Part shown: positions 17,399 through 25,329 of the stretch, piece by piece
Layout of the letters: the number at the start of each line of letters is the position of its first letter
Numbering within the stretch: position 1 is the first letter of the stretch
Source of the DNA: Paraburkholderia oxyphila NBRC 105797
Lineage (GTDB): Bacteria; Pseudomonadota; Gammaproteobacteria; Burkholderiales; Burkholderiaceae
Length of the DNA stretch: 44,037 bases
Assembly: GCF_000685075.1 (NCBI RefSeq)
Contig: NZ_BAYD01000087.1
Location: 1-44,037 of the forward strand
Direction of reading: 5' to 3'
Program-made: the position numbers and the translations under genes
The notes under the pieces: model-generated
The model's input: only the letters and a program-made list of their open reading frames with translations
Database searches by the model: none
What the model was told of the DNA's origin: nothing

Positions 17399-18519
17399 GC
17401 GGCCTCCCCGGTTGGCATGTCGCCGCGTTCTTGCTGCGCACGCAGGCGGCGCACGAGTTCGAGCTCGGCCTGGAAATCCACGTAATGCGGCAGCTTCAGG
17501 TGCTGCACGAAGCCCGAGGCCTCCACGTTGTCGCTATGCGAGAGCATGAATTCGATGTCCTGGGTGGGGGAGGCCAGTGTTTCGCCCAGCTCCTCGGCAC
17601 GCAGCGCGCGGTCGACGAGCGCCATCGCCATGGCCTTGCGCTCCGCGTGGCCGAACGCGAGGCCGTAGCCCTGAGTAAAGGCGGGCGGCACATCCTTGCT
17701 GCCCGCGAACTGGTTGATCATCTGGCATTCGGTCAATTCGATCTCGCCGATCTCGACCGCCCCGCCAAGCTCGTCGAGCACCATTTCCACGGCCACCGAG
17801 CCAAAGCGGATCTCGCCCGCGAACGGATGCGAATGCGCATAGCCGCGCTGCGTGGCGTAGCCCATCGCGAGCAGGAAGCCTTCGTCGCCGCGCGCGAGGT
17901 TCTGCAGGCGCACGGTGCGATCGGCGGGAAACGCGAGCGGCTCGCGCGAGAGGTCGCCGGGCTCGCAGGCCTCGCTCGACGGCGTCTCCTGCTCGATCAG
18001 GCCTTCCTTGTCGAGCAGCGTGACCACGCGCGGCATGGGCGCGGCTTCGTTTGAGGCGTTATGTTGCGCATGAGACAGCGTAGTCGATTCGCTATCCGAA
18101 GCATCGTCGCCTTCCGCGAGCAGCGCGAAATCGAGCAGGCGCTGCGTGTAGTCGTAGGTCGCTCCCAGCACCTGGCCGCCGGGCACGTCCTTGAAGGTGG
18201 CGGAGATGCGGCGCTGCACGGCCATCTGCTCCGTTTCCACAGGCAGCGTGTAGCCGAAGCGCGGCAGCGTCGTGCGATACGCGCGCAGCAGAAAGATCGC
18301 TTCGACGAGATCGCCCGCAGCCTGCTTGATCGCGAGCGCGGCGAGTTCCTCGTCGTAGACCGAGCCTTCGGCCATCACGCGCGCCACGGCAAGGCGCATC
18401 TGTTCGCGGATCTGCGCGACGCTCAACTCGGGCACGCGGGTATCGCCGCGGCGCGCCTGGTCGAGCAGGCGCCACGACGCTTCGATCGCGCGCTCTCCTC
18501 CTTTGACGGCGACGTACAT
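17395..18519 (-). CDS. phnI: C-P lyase core subunit PhnI (nucleosidase)
   Basis: A 374-residue protein starting MYVAVKGGERAIEASWRLLD, the canonical PhnI N-terminus. With PhnG, PhnH and PhnL it swaps adenine of ATP for the phosphonate. Further landmarks are GYTLPVETEQMAVQRRISATFKDVPGGQ and SVAVEMVLDELGGAVEIGEIELTECQMINQF. A variable acidic Ser-rich insertion sits near residues 150-190 (DDASDSES...), which makes it somewhat longer than the E. coli protein (354). The ATG at 18519 overlaps the phnH stop (ATGA), which fixes the start. Confidence 0.96.
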   Translation of the reverse strand: MYVAVKGGERAIEASWRLLDQARRGDTRVPELSVAQIREQMRLAVARVMAEGSVYDEELAALAIKQAAGDLVEAIFLLRAYRTTLPRFGYTLPVETEQMAVQRRISATFKDVPGGQVLGATYDYTQRLLDFALLAEGDDASDSESTTLSHAQHNASNEAAPMPRVVTLLDKEGLIEQETPSSEACEPGDLSREPLAFPADRTVRLQNLARGDEGFLLAMGYATQRGYAHSHPFAGEIRFGSVAVEMVLDELGGAVEIGEIELTECQMINQFAGSKDVPPAFTQGYGLAFGHAERKAMAMALVDRALRAEELGETLASPTQDIEFMLSHSDNVEASGFVQHLKLPHYVDFQAELELVRRLRAQQERGDMPTGEAA

Positions 18520-19202
18520 CAGTTCACCTCCACGCGAGTCGTGCGCGGCAGGCCCATGATCTGGGCGCCGCAGACGAAATAGAAGTCGATGCCGCATGGA
18601 AAGAGCGGCGCGAGCTCGGCGCGATCCTCCCAGAAGCGCGCGGGCAGGCCGGCGGGCGCGATGGTGTGCGTCGACTCGATGCCGGGGCCGCGCAGCGTGA
18701 TCGACGGGCCGTCGGTCAGGGAATCGACGCGCACGAACACCGTGGCCGATTGCTCCGGCGATTCGGGCGTGCCGCATGCGAACGCATCGAGCGGCGGCAG
18801 CGCGCCTGCGTCGTGCACGTAGGCGAAGGCGGCTTCGCGCGGCGTGCCCGCGAGCGGGGCGTCCGCGTGGAAGCGCAGCGCGGACGCCAACGCGGCGTCG
18901 GGCTGCGCGAGCCACACGGGCGTGGCGTAGTCGCAGAGCGTGAGCAGCGCGGCAAACACCGCGAGACCCGCGCGCGGTGCACCCGATGATGAGGCCGGCT
19001 CGCTAGTCGCGGCGGGCAGCGGCGTCTCGATCGTGGCGATCGTGCCGGGGCGCGAGAGCGCGCCGAGCAGCGTGCGGAATACGGCCTGGGTGTCGTGGAC
19101 CGGATCGGCGAAACCGGGCGCGAGCGTATCGAGCGACTCGTGAAGGGCCGCCTGCGTGCCGGACGTACCGGGCGTATCGGGGATGCTGGGTTGTTCGTTC
19201 AT
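18519..19202 (-). CDS. phnH: C-P lyase core subunit PhnH
   Basis: A 227-residue structural subunit of the PhnGHIJ complex. Recognisable segments are LAPGFADPVHDTQAVFRTLLGALSRPG near the N-terminus and FPCGIDFYFVCGAQIMGLPRTTRVEV at the C-terminus. The ATG at 19202 overlaps the end of phnG by 4 bp, supporting coupled translation. A low-complexity Ala/Ser segment around residues 65-80 is unlikely to matter for function. Confidence 0.95.
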   Translation of the reverse strand: MNEQPSIPDTPGTSGTQAALHESLDTLAPGFADPVHDTQAVFRTLLGALSRPGTIATIETPLPAATSEPASSSGAPRAGLAVFAALLTLCDYATPVWLAQPDAALASALRFHADAPLAGTPREAAFAYVHDAGALPPLDAFACGTPESPEQSATVFVRVDSLTDGPSITLRGPGIESTHTIAPAGLPARFWEDRAELAPLFPCGIDFYFVCGAQIMGLPRTTRVEVN

Positions 19203-19693
19203 GCGTCGCCTCGAACCATCGTGAAGAACTCGACCTTCGTGCTGGCGGTCTCGTCGCGTTGCGCGGCGCGTTGCGCCGCCAGGCGTGCCGCGAGCGGCTC
19301 GATCAATTGCGCCTGGAGCCGGGCGTGGTGCTCGGGCTGTTGCAGGAGCGCGTCGGCGAGCGCGGCGAGCTCGGCGCGGCGCTTGTCGCGGCCCAGCAGG
19401 CATGCAACGCCCACGGTGGCGCCACTGCCGCCTTGCGCACGCAGCCGCAGCGTGGCGCGCGTGACGGTGGCTTCGCCGAGATTGAAGGCGTTGCCGGTGC
19501 CGCCGATGCGCCCGCGCACCATCGCGAGCCCGGTCTGGGGCGGGCGCAACCAGTCGAAGGCCGGCGCGCGCGCGCCGCCGAGCGCCGCGCTGAAGGCCGC
19601 TTCGAGCTCGGCGCGCGGGGTGCGCGCGAGAACCGCCATCCAGGCGCGCCGTGCGGCGGACGCGGCGGTGGGCGGGACGGGAGATGCGTTCAT
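19199..19693 (-). CDS. phnG: C-P lyase core subunit PhnG
   Basis: A 164-residue first gene of the leftward operon. The segment RRAWMAVLARTPRAELEAAF followed by RPPQTGLAMVRGRIGGTGNAFNLGEATVTRATLRL is diagnostic of PhnG. I chose the ATG at 19693, which has AGGAA a short distance upstream, over the ATG at 19726, which has no ribosome binding site and adds 11 unusual residues. The putative PhnF operator lies about 50 bp upstream of the start. Confidence 0.95.
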   Translation of the reverse strand: MNASPVPPTAASAARRAWMAVLARTPRAELEAAFSAALGGARAPAFDWLRPPQTGLAMVRGRIGGTGNAFNLGEATVTRATLRLRAQGGSGATVGVACLLGRDKRRAELAALADALLQQPEHHARLQAQLIEPLAARLAAQRAAQRDETASTKVEFFTMVRGDA

Positions 19694-19743
19694 CGGAGTT
19701 CCTGTGTCGTGAACGAAGGTGTACATTGAAGCATCTACTCATC

Positions 19744-19761
19744 TAAACGTCTAGATGTTTA
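19744..19761. promoter_or_regulatory. Putative PhnF operator in the phnG-phnF intergenic region
   Basis: TAAACGTCTAGATGTTTA is an 18-bp palindrome with one G/T mismatch per half. It sits between the divergent phnG and phnF starts. GntR/HutC-type regulators such as DasR and PhnF bind sites with a GTCTAGAC-like core. The 11-bp core ACGTCTAGAYG recurs upstream of phnC. The operator assignment is an inference from these facts. Confidence 0.7.
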
Positions 19762-19875
19762 AACGGGTAGCAACACTGTGAGCGCAAGGGCAACGTTTTC
19801 ATATTTTCATCACGCCATGCACACTACAATGCGCAAGCTACACCCCATATTGGAACCGGGAGGAATGACAGCACC

Positions 19876-20631
19876 ATGACATCGAACGACGACGCCCCGC
19901 ACAGCACGCTCGAGCGCGGCGCAGGCGTGGCGGTGTGGCGGCAGATCGAACAGATCCTCGCGGCCGAGATCGCGGCCAAGGGCTTCGGCGATGACGGCCG
20001 CCTGCCGAGCGAAGGCGAGCTCGCGCGGCGCTTCGACGTGAACCGCCACACGGTGCGTCGCGCCATGCTGGGACTCGCGGCGCTCGGCCTCGTGAGCGTG
20101 GAGCAGGGGCGCGGCACTTTCGTGCAGCCCGGGGCGATCGACTACACCATCGGCAAGCGCACGCGCTTCACGGAAAACCTGCAGCGTCACCAGCATTCGG
20201 CGGTGGGCAAGCTGCTCGCGTCCTCGCGCGTGAAGGCCGATCCAGGCGTTGCGAAGGCGCTGGGCTTGCGAGCGGGCGCGCTGGTTTATCGGCTGGAGAC
20301 GCTGCACGAGTCGGACGGCGTGCCGCTCACCTACGCGCGCAGCTGGTATCCGGCCGCGCGCTTCGCCGATTTTCCCGCGGTCATGGAGCGCGTGGACAGC
20401 ACCTCGAAGGCGCTCGCCGAATACGGCGTGAGCGACTATCTGCGCAAGTGGAGCCGCATCGGCAGCGTGCTGCCCGAGCCCGAAGTGGCGCGGCGCCTGA
20501 ACATCAACCGGCAGCAGCCGGTGCTGTGGGTCGAGAACGTCGACGTCGATCTCGACGGCGTGCCGATCAAGTACGGCATCACGCATTTCGCGGCAGACCG
20601 CGTGCAGCTGATGGTGGAGCACGACGTATGA
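19876..20631 (+). CDS. phnF: Phosphonate utilisation regulator PhnF (GntR/HutC family)
   Basis: A 251-residue regulator. Residues about 15-85 are a GntR winged helix-turn-helix (RLPSEGELARRFDVNRHTVRRAMLGLAALGLVSVEQGRGTFV). About 100-250 are a UTRA effector-binding domain (YRLETLHESDGVPLTYARSWYPAARFADF). GGGAGG lies about 12 nt upstream of the ATG. It is divergent from phnGHIJKLM with the palindromic operator between, so it probably represses both directions until a phosphonate-derived ligand binds. Its stop overlaps the start of the DUF1045 gene. Confidence 0.93.
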   Translation: MTSNDDAPHSTLERGAGVAVWRQIEQILAAEIAAKGFGDDGRLPSEGELARRFDVNRHTVRRAMLGLAALGLVSVEQGRGTFVQPGAIDYTIGKRTRFTENLQRHQHSAVGKLLASSRVKADPGVAKALGLRAGALVYRLETLHESDGVPLTYARSWYPAARFADFPAVMERVDSTSKALAEYGVSDYLRKWSRIGSVLPEPEVARRLNINRQQPVLWVENVDVDLDGVPIKYGITHFAADRVQLMVEHDV

Positions 20632-21380
20632 GCGCGGCGCACGAAAGCTGGAGCGAAGCCACGCGCTTTGCGATCTATTACGCGCCGCCGCGCGCGTCGC
20701 AGTGGTGGCGGGCCGGCTGCGCCTGGCTCGGCCGCGACCCGGAAAGCGGCGAGACGCTCGCGCCGCCGCGGCCCGCCGCGCTCGCGCAGCCGCTTGAGGC
20801 GCTCACGGGCGCGCCGCGCCGTTATGGCTGGCACGGCACGCTCGTGCCGCCGTTCCGTCTCGCGGCGGGCGTGACGCCGCAAACGCTGCTTGCCGCCGCG
20901 CAGGCATGGGGTGCGGGGCGTGCGCGCTTCGAGGTTGAGGTGGAGGCAGCCACGCTGGGGCGCTTCGTCGCGCTGCGGGCCGCCGATGAAAGCGGCGCCC
21001 AGGCGTTGCGCGAACTCGCCGCTTCAGCCTTGCGCACGCTCGGCCACCTGCGCGCCGCGCAAACGGCCGACGAACTGGCGAGGCGCCTCGACGCGCCGCT
21101 CACGCCGCGCCAGCGCGCCTATGTCGAGGAATGGGGCTACCCATACGTATTCGATGAATTTCGCTTCCACATGACGCTCTCCGATTCGCTCGACGACGAA
21201 GCGCTGCGCACCTCGCTCACGCATGCCTGGAATGCGCAGATGCGCGACGCGGGCCCGCTGCCCGTGGAGGGTGTCGCGCTCTACGTCGAGCCGCATCCGG
21301 GCGAGCCGTTCTCGTTATGGCGACGCGTGGATTTTCCCGCGGATTGCGTTGCCGACGGGCAGGCACGGGTGCGCGCATGA
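20628..21380 (+). CDS. DUF1045 2H-phosphoesterase-like phosphonate operon protein
   Basis: A 250-residue protein of the DUF1045 family that accompanies many C-P lyase operons. Two HxT motifs mark the 2H phosphoesterase superfamily: RRYGWHGTLVPPF (His69, Thr71) and FRFHMTLSD (His181, Thr183). Such enzymes act on cyclic phosphates. No phnP (cyclic ribosyl phosphate phosphodiesterase) is present in this window. I therefore infer that this protein opens 5-phosphoribosyl 1,2-cyclic phosphate to ribose 1,5-bisphosphate, which PhnN, encoded next, phosphorylates. Its ATG overlaps the phnF stop and its stop overlaps the phnN start. Confidence 0.9.
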   Translation: MSAAHESWSEATRFAIYYAPPRASQWWRAGCAWLGRDPESGETLAPPRPAALAQPLEALTGAPRRYGWHGTLVPPFRLAAGVTPQTLLAAAQAWGAGRARFEVEVEAATLGRFVALRAADESGAQALRELAASALRTLGHLRAAQTADELARRLDAPLTPRQRAYVEEWGYPYVFDEFRFHMTLSDSLDDEALRTSLTHAWNAQMRDAGPLPVEGVALYVEPHPGEPFSLWRRVDFPADCVADGQARVRA

Positions 21381-21928
21381 CGTCCCGCCTGATCTACGTA
21401 ATGGGCCCCTCGGGCGCGGGCAAGGACTCGCTGCTCGGCTTCGCGCGGGCGAGGCTCGCGGCCGAGGGCGTGCTGTTCGCGCATCGCTACATCACGCGCG
21501 AAGCCGGCGGCGGCGAAAACCACATCGCGCTCACCGACACCGAATTCGAAGTGCGCTCGCGCCTTGGCCTCTTCGCGCTGCAATGGCGCAGCCATGCGCT
21601 GCGTTACGGCATCGGCGTGGAGGTCGACCAATGGCTCGGGCTGGGCTGCACGGTGGTGGTGAACGGCTCGCGCGCCTACGTGAGCGAGGCGCTTGCGCGC
21701 TATCCGCGTATGTCGCTCGTGCACGTGAATGCCGCGCAGCACGTGCTGGCCGCGCGGCTCGCCTCGCGCGCACGGGAGACGCCGGAGCAGGTGGCCGCGC
21801 GTCTTGCGCGGCGCGCGCCGTTCGAGGTGCCCGCGGGCGCGTCGCTCACGCATATCGACAACTCGGGGAGGCTCGAGGACGCGGGCCTCGCCTTCGTCGC
21901 GGCGGTGCAGCGGGTGGCGATGGCCTGA
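21377..21928 (+). CDS. phnN: Ribose 1,5-bisphosphate phosphokinase
   Basis: A 183-residue P-loop kinase of the guanylate-kinase-like fold that turns ribose 1,5-bisphosphate into PRPP, feeding the carbon skeleton back to metabolism. The P-loop is GPSGAGKDS near residue 10, followed by FAHRYITREAGGGENHIALTD, both typical of PhnN. It is the last gene of the rightward phnF-DUF1045-phnN unit, all joined by 4-bp overlaps. No clear terminator follows. Confidence 0.94.
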   Translation: MTSRLIYVMGPSGAGKDSLLGFARARLAAEGVLFAHRYITREAGGGENHIALTDTEFEVRSRLGLFALQWRSHALRYGIGVEVDQWLGLGCTVVVNGSRAYVSEALARYPRMSLVHVNAAQHVLAARLASRARETPEQVAARLARRAPFEVPAGASLTHIDNSGRLEDAGLAFVAAVQRVAMA

Positions 21929-22075
21929 GCGAGCCGCGTGCGGGGCGGCAAGCATGCGCCGGGCGCGCTTAAGGCGACCTTATGCGGGCGCAAGGGCGCG
22001 CATCGATACTGGGTATTTTTGGCGAGTGCCATGGGTCATGCGAAGATGCATGCGACCCCGTGAACCCATTCGAGA

Positions 22076-22975
22076 GTGCCCTTGGACCGTTTCCAGGAGA
22101 TGCAGATATTCACGCGCATCGTCGACCGCCGCAGCTTCACGCATGCGGCGGAAGACCTGAGCCTGCCGCGCGCCACCGTCACGAATTCGATCAAGCGCCT
22201 GGAGGCGCGCCTCGGCGTGCGCCTTCTCGAGCGCACCACGCGCCAGGTGAAGCCTACGCCCGACGGCGACGCCTACTACCAGCGCTGCACGCGCCTGCTC
22301 GCCGAGCTCGAGGAAACCGAGGAGGCCTTTCGCGACACCGATCCCCAGGGGCGCCTGCGCGTGAACATGCAGGGCACGCTCGCGCAGTATTTCGTGATGC
22401 CGCGCCTGCCGCAGTTTCTCGCGCGCTATCCGCGCATCGAGCTCTTCATCGGCTCGGGCGATCAATTCGTCGACCTCGTGCGCGAGGGCGTCGACTGCGT
22501 GCTGCGCGCGGGCGAGCTCGCCGATTCGTCGATGATCGCGCGGCGCGTCGCGCTGCTCGAGCAGGTCACGGTGGCGAGTCCCGCCTATCTCGAACGGCAC
22601 GGCGACCCGGCGTCGATCGACGCGCTCGCGTCGGGCCATCACGCGGTCAACTATCTCTCGCCGGCCACGGGCCGCGCGCATCCGCTCGAATTCGCGCTGC
22701 CCGAGGGGGTGCGCACGCTCACGCTGCCGGGCCCGGTGGCGGTGAACGGGGCGGAGCTCTACACGGCCGGCGCCGTTGCGGGGCTCGGGCTCGTGCAGGT
22801 GCCGCGCTACCGCGTGCGCGAGCAGCTGGCCAACGGCGAGCTGTGCGTCGTGCTGGCGGACCAGCCGCCCCCGCCCATGCCGGTTTCCGTGCTGTTTGCG
22901 CAGAACCGGCAGCTTTCGCTGCGCGTGCGCGCCTTCGCGGACTGGCTCGTCCAGGTGTTCGCCGACGCTTCGTGA
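22076..22975 (+). CDS. LysR-family transcriptional regulator
   Basis: A 299-residue protein. The N-terminal helix-turn-helix is MQIFTRIVDRRSFTHAAEDLSLPRATVTNSIKRLEARLGVRLLERTTRQV. A substrate-binding domain follows (GRLRVNMQGTLAQYFVMPRLPQFLARYPRIELFIGSGD). It belongs to the large LysR group that often represses a divergent gene, but no divergent enzyme gene is adjacent: upstream lies phnN on the same strand. The start is GTG at 22076, with a TTG two codons later as an alternative. The target is unknown. Confidence 0.9.
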   Translation: MPLDRFQEMQIFTRIVDRRSFTHAAEDLSLPRATVTNSIKRLEARLGVRLLERTTRQVKPTPDGDAYYQRCTRLLAELEETEEAFRDTDPQGRLRVNMQGTLAQYFVMPRLPQFLARYPRIELFIGSGDQFVDLVREGVDCVLRAGELADSSMIARRVALLEQVTVASPAYLERHGDPASIDALASGHHAVNYLSPATGRAHPLEFALPEGVRTLTLPGPVAVNGAELYTAGAVAGLGLVQVPRYRVREQLANGELCVVLADQPPPPMPVSVLFAQNRQLSLRVRAFADWLVQVFADAS

Positions 22976-22999
22976 GGCAGGCGCGCGCCGCCCGGTGGA

Positions 23000-23824
23000 T
23001 CAGGTGCGCAGCGCCACCATTTCCGAGACGCGCTGGGCGGCCTGCAGGAGCGGATCGAGGAATGCCTTGACCATCTGCTTGGCCGAAGTGCGCTGCGCGT
23101 TGCCGCTGATGTTCATGGCGGCGATCACGCGGCCCTGGCGGTTGCGGATGGGCGCGGAGATCGAGATGAGGCCGCCTTCGAGCTCCTGGTCGACGATGGC
23201 CCAGCCTTGCTGGCGCACCTGCGCGATGATCTTCTTGAGCTCGTCCTTGTCGGTGACGGTGCGCGGCGTGTGTGCGTAGAGCGGCGCGGCGCCGAGCGTG
23301 GCGTCGAGCGTCGCCTCGTCGAGCGTCGCGAGCAGCACGCGCCCCATCGAGGTGCAATAGGCGGGCAGACGGCTGCCGATCGAGAGGTTGATCGTCATGA
23401 TCTTGTGCGTGGGCACGCGCAGCACATAGACGATCTCGGTGCGGTCGAGCACGGCGGCCGAGCAGCTTTCGTGCACCTCGGCCGAGAGTGCTTCCATGAC
23501 GGGCTCGGCGAGATTCCAGAACGGCATCGACGTGAGATACGCGAAGCCGAGGTCGAGGATCTTGGGCGTGAGCCGGAACAGCCGCCCTTCGGCCTCCACG
23601 TAGCCGAGCGTCTGCAGCGTGAGCAGGATGCGGCGCGCGCCGGCGCGCGTGAGGCCGGTGGCGGCGGCGACGTCGGTGAGCGTCTGCTCGGGGTGCTCGG
23701 CGTTGAACGCGCGGATCACGGAAAGCCCGCGTGCGAACGACTGCACGTAGGAGTCGCCCGGCTTTTCGGGGATCTCCGGCTGCTCGTCGGAAGGGTCGGG
23801 CGTAGCGCGGCTGGCGGGGTTCAT
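23000..23824 (-). CDS. IclR-family regulator, PcaR/PobR-like
   Basis: A 274-residue regulator starting at the ATG at 23824; the frame stays open upstream but that part looks non-coding. The DNA-binding part reads SYVQSFARGLSVIRAF then LTDVAAATGLTRAGARRILLTLQTLGYV. The effector domain contains RLPAYCTSMGRVLLATL and GLISISAPIRNRQGRVIAAMNISG. The Thr-Arg-Ala-Gly-Ala-Arg-Arg recognition helix is what I associate with the PcaR/CatR/PobR branch that controls aromatic-acid catabolism. Two PcaR-like boxes stand in front of pcaF 4.6 kb away, so pcaF is a plausible target. It converges with the LysR gene. Confidence 0.88.
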   Translation of the reverse strand: MNPASRATPDPSDEQPEIPEKPGDSYVQSFARGLSVIRAFNAEHPEQTLTDVAAATGLTRAGARRILLTLQTLGYVEAEGRLFRLTPKILDLGFAYLTSMPFWNLAEPVMEALSAEVHESCSAAVLDRTEIVYVLRVPTHKIMTINLSIGSRLPAYCTSMGRVLLATLDEATLDATLGAAPLYAHTPRTVTDKDELKKIIAQVRQQGWAIVDQELEGGLISISAPIRNRQGRVIAAMNISGNAQRTSAKQMVKAFLDPLLQAAQRVSEMVALRT

Positions 23825-23964
23825 GGCGTCGGGGCGTCGGATCAAGGGCTTCAGGCGGCGCGTAAGGAACCCATGACGATAGCGCAAGCGCATTGATTCG
23901 CCAACCGGCGCACGGCGAGCGAGGCCGTTCGAGACGGAAAGTCGAGGCGGCAACGGACTTTATC

Positions 23965-23997
23965 GCTTTGATATTTGATTTTCAGCAATATCAAAGC
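23965..23997. promoter_or_regulatory. Perfect 11-bp inverted repeat upstream of the IclR gene
   Basis: GCTTTGATATT (23965-23975) and AATATCAAAGC (23987-23997) are perfect arms separated by 11 bp. The site is 141 bp upstream of the IclR start and about 430 bp upstream of cyoA. It has no U-tract and does not follow a gene, so an operator is likelier than a terminator. The binding protein is unknown; the IclR product itself is one candidate. Confidence 0.5.
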
Positions 23998-24170
23998 CGA
24001 ATATCAGGGTTGACGTAATTCGCGAATAGATATTCCGGCGTTATGTTGGATTCAATCTTATTATCAAATTATCTTCCTGGGAGCCAGTCGAATATTAATG
24101 TCAGACTAAATGCAGGACTTGTTGCTTTTCCCTTTTTCGATGCCCCGGAGTCTTTTCTATTTCCTTGGAC

Positions 24171-24189
24171 AGCATGCTCTGCGCATGCT
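24171..24189. other. Small hairpin in the cyo leader region
   Basis: AGCATGC (24171-24177) and GCATGCT (24183-24189) are perfect 7-bp arms around TCTGC. No U-run follows. It could be a leader structure upstream of cyoA or chance. Confidence 0.25.
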
Positions 24190-24430
24190 GAGAGCCCCTC
24201 TTCATCGGTCATTTACGTGCTTGAAAGATAATTGAAAGTAAATTGCGTCTTTCCGTCGCGCTTGCTCGATCGAGATATGTTGAAGGTCAAAAATCTGTCC
24301 GAGATCAAATTTCCGGATAGGCCCTTTCCGTAGAATTTCGCTAAACACGATAGGGGTGCATTTCGCGTGGCTATTTTGCGATGCAAATGCATAAAAGCGT
24401 CCAGGTGGTTAAACGGAAGAACAGGCAAAC

Positions 24431-25324
24431 ATGAAGAGAAAAGCCTTCAAAAGGTGGTTAATCCCCCTCGGCAGCGGGTTGCTCGCCTCCCTTGCGGGGT
24501 GTAGCGGCGAGCTGACCGTGCTCGATCCCAAGGGGAGCGTCGGCCTGGCCGAGAAGCACCTCATCGCCACGGCCACGTGGGCCATGCTGCTGGTGGTGAT
24601 ACCGGTCATCCTGCTCACGCTCTTTTTCGCCTGGCGCTACCGCGCGTCCAACCGCAACGCCACCTACGCGCCCAAGTGGGCGCATTCCACCGCGATCGAA
24701 GTGGTGGTCTGGAGCATTCCGGCCGTCATCATCCTCTTCCTCGCCATCCTCACCTGGAAGACCTCTCACGAGCTCGATCCCTACAAGCCGCTCGAATCGA
24801 GCGCGAAGCCCATCAACGTCGAAGTCGTCGCGCTCGACTGGAAGTGGCTGTTCATCTACCCGGACCTCGGCATTGCCACGGTGAACCAGCTCGCCGTGCC
24901 GGTGGGCACGCCGGTCAATTTCCGCATCACGTCGGATTCGGTGATGAACTCGTTCTTCATCCCGCAGCTGGGCACCCAGGTCTATGCGATGGCGGGCATG
25001 CAGACGCGCCTGCACCTGGTCGCCGACGAAGCGGGCGACTACGCGGGCATCTCGGCCAACTACAGCGGCAAGGGCTTCTCGGACATGAAGTTCCGCACGC
25101 TCGCGACGAGCCAGCAGGATTTCGACGCGTGGGTCCAGAAGGTGAAGGCGTCGCAGACGTCGCTTTCGATGGACCAGTACGCGAAGGTCTCGGAGCCAAG
25201 CGAGAAGGCGCCGGTCGAGTACTTCTCGACGGTCGACTCGAAGCTCTTCAACAACATCATCGCGAAGTACAACAACGGCCACGTCACGGATTTCACCGAC
25301 CCGTCGTGCGTGACCAAGGGGTAA
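24431..25324 (+). CDS. cyoA: Cytochrome bo3 ubiquinol oxidase subunit II
   Basis: A 297-residue inner-membrane lipoprotein. A type-II signal ends in SLAGC (Cys24), followed by two transmembrane helices (about 45-65 and 85-107). The periplasmic cupredoxin domain carries LDWKWLFIYPDLGIATVNQLAVPVGTPVNFRITSDSVMNSFFIPQLGTQVYAM. The Cu-A ligands of cytochrome c oxidases are absent, as expected for a quinol oxidase. It is first in cyoABCD; the cyoB ATG follows 5 nt after its stop. Confidence 0.95.
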   Translation: MKRKAFKRWLIPLGSGLLASLAGCSGELTVLDPKGSVGLAEKHLIATATWAMLLVVIPVILLTLFFAWRYRASNRNATYAPKWAHSTAIEVVVWSIPAVIILFLAILTWKTSHELDPYKPLESSAKPINVEVVALDWKWLFIYPDLGIATVNQLAVPVGTPVNFRITSDSVMNSFFIPQLGTQVYAMAGMQTRLHLVADEAGDYAGISANYSGKGFSDMKFRTLATSQQDFDAWVQKVKASQTSLSMDQYAKVSEPSEKAPVEYFSTVDSKLFNNIIAKYNNGHVTDFTDPSCVTKG

Positions 25325-25329
25325 GCAGC

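Larger units (their letters stand above)
23825..24430. other. AT-rich divergent intergenic region between the IclR gene and cyoA
   Basis: This 606-bp region is much richer in A+T than the genes beside it (23 G/C in 24001-24060, by hand count). It holds the inverted repeat at 23965-23997 and a hairpin at 24171-24189. A 62-codon frame at 24043-24231 has no ribosome binding site and no family resemblance, so I do not call it. The region must contain the cyo promoter and leader. AT-rich sequence here may also favour nucleoid-protein binding (inference). Confidence 0.5.

Noticed and set aside
19694..19875. Pho box in the phnG-phnF gap
   Set aside because: I found no paired CTGTCAT-like half-sites with an 11-bp period on either strand.
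24043..24231. 62-codon frame in the AT-rich cyo leader
   Set aside because: It has no Shine-Dalgarno site and no recognisable features; the AT-rich sequence is more likely leader or regulatory DNA.
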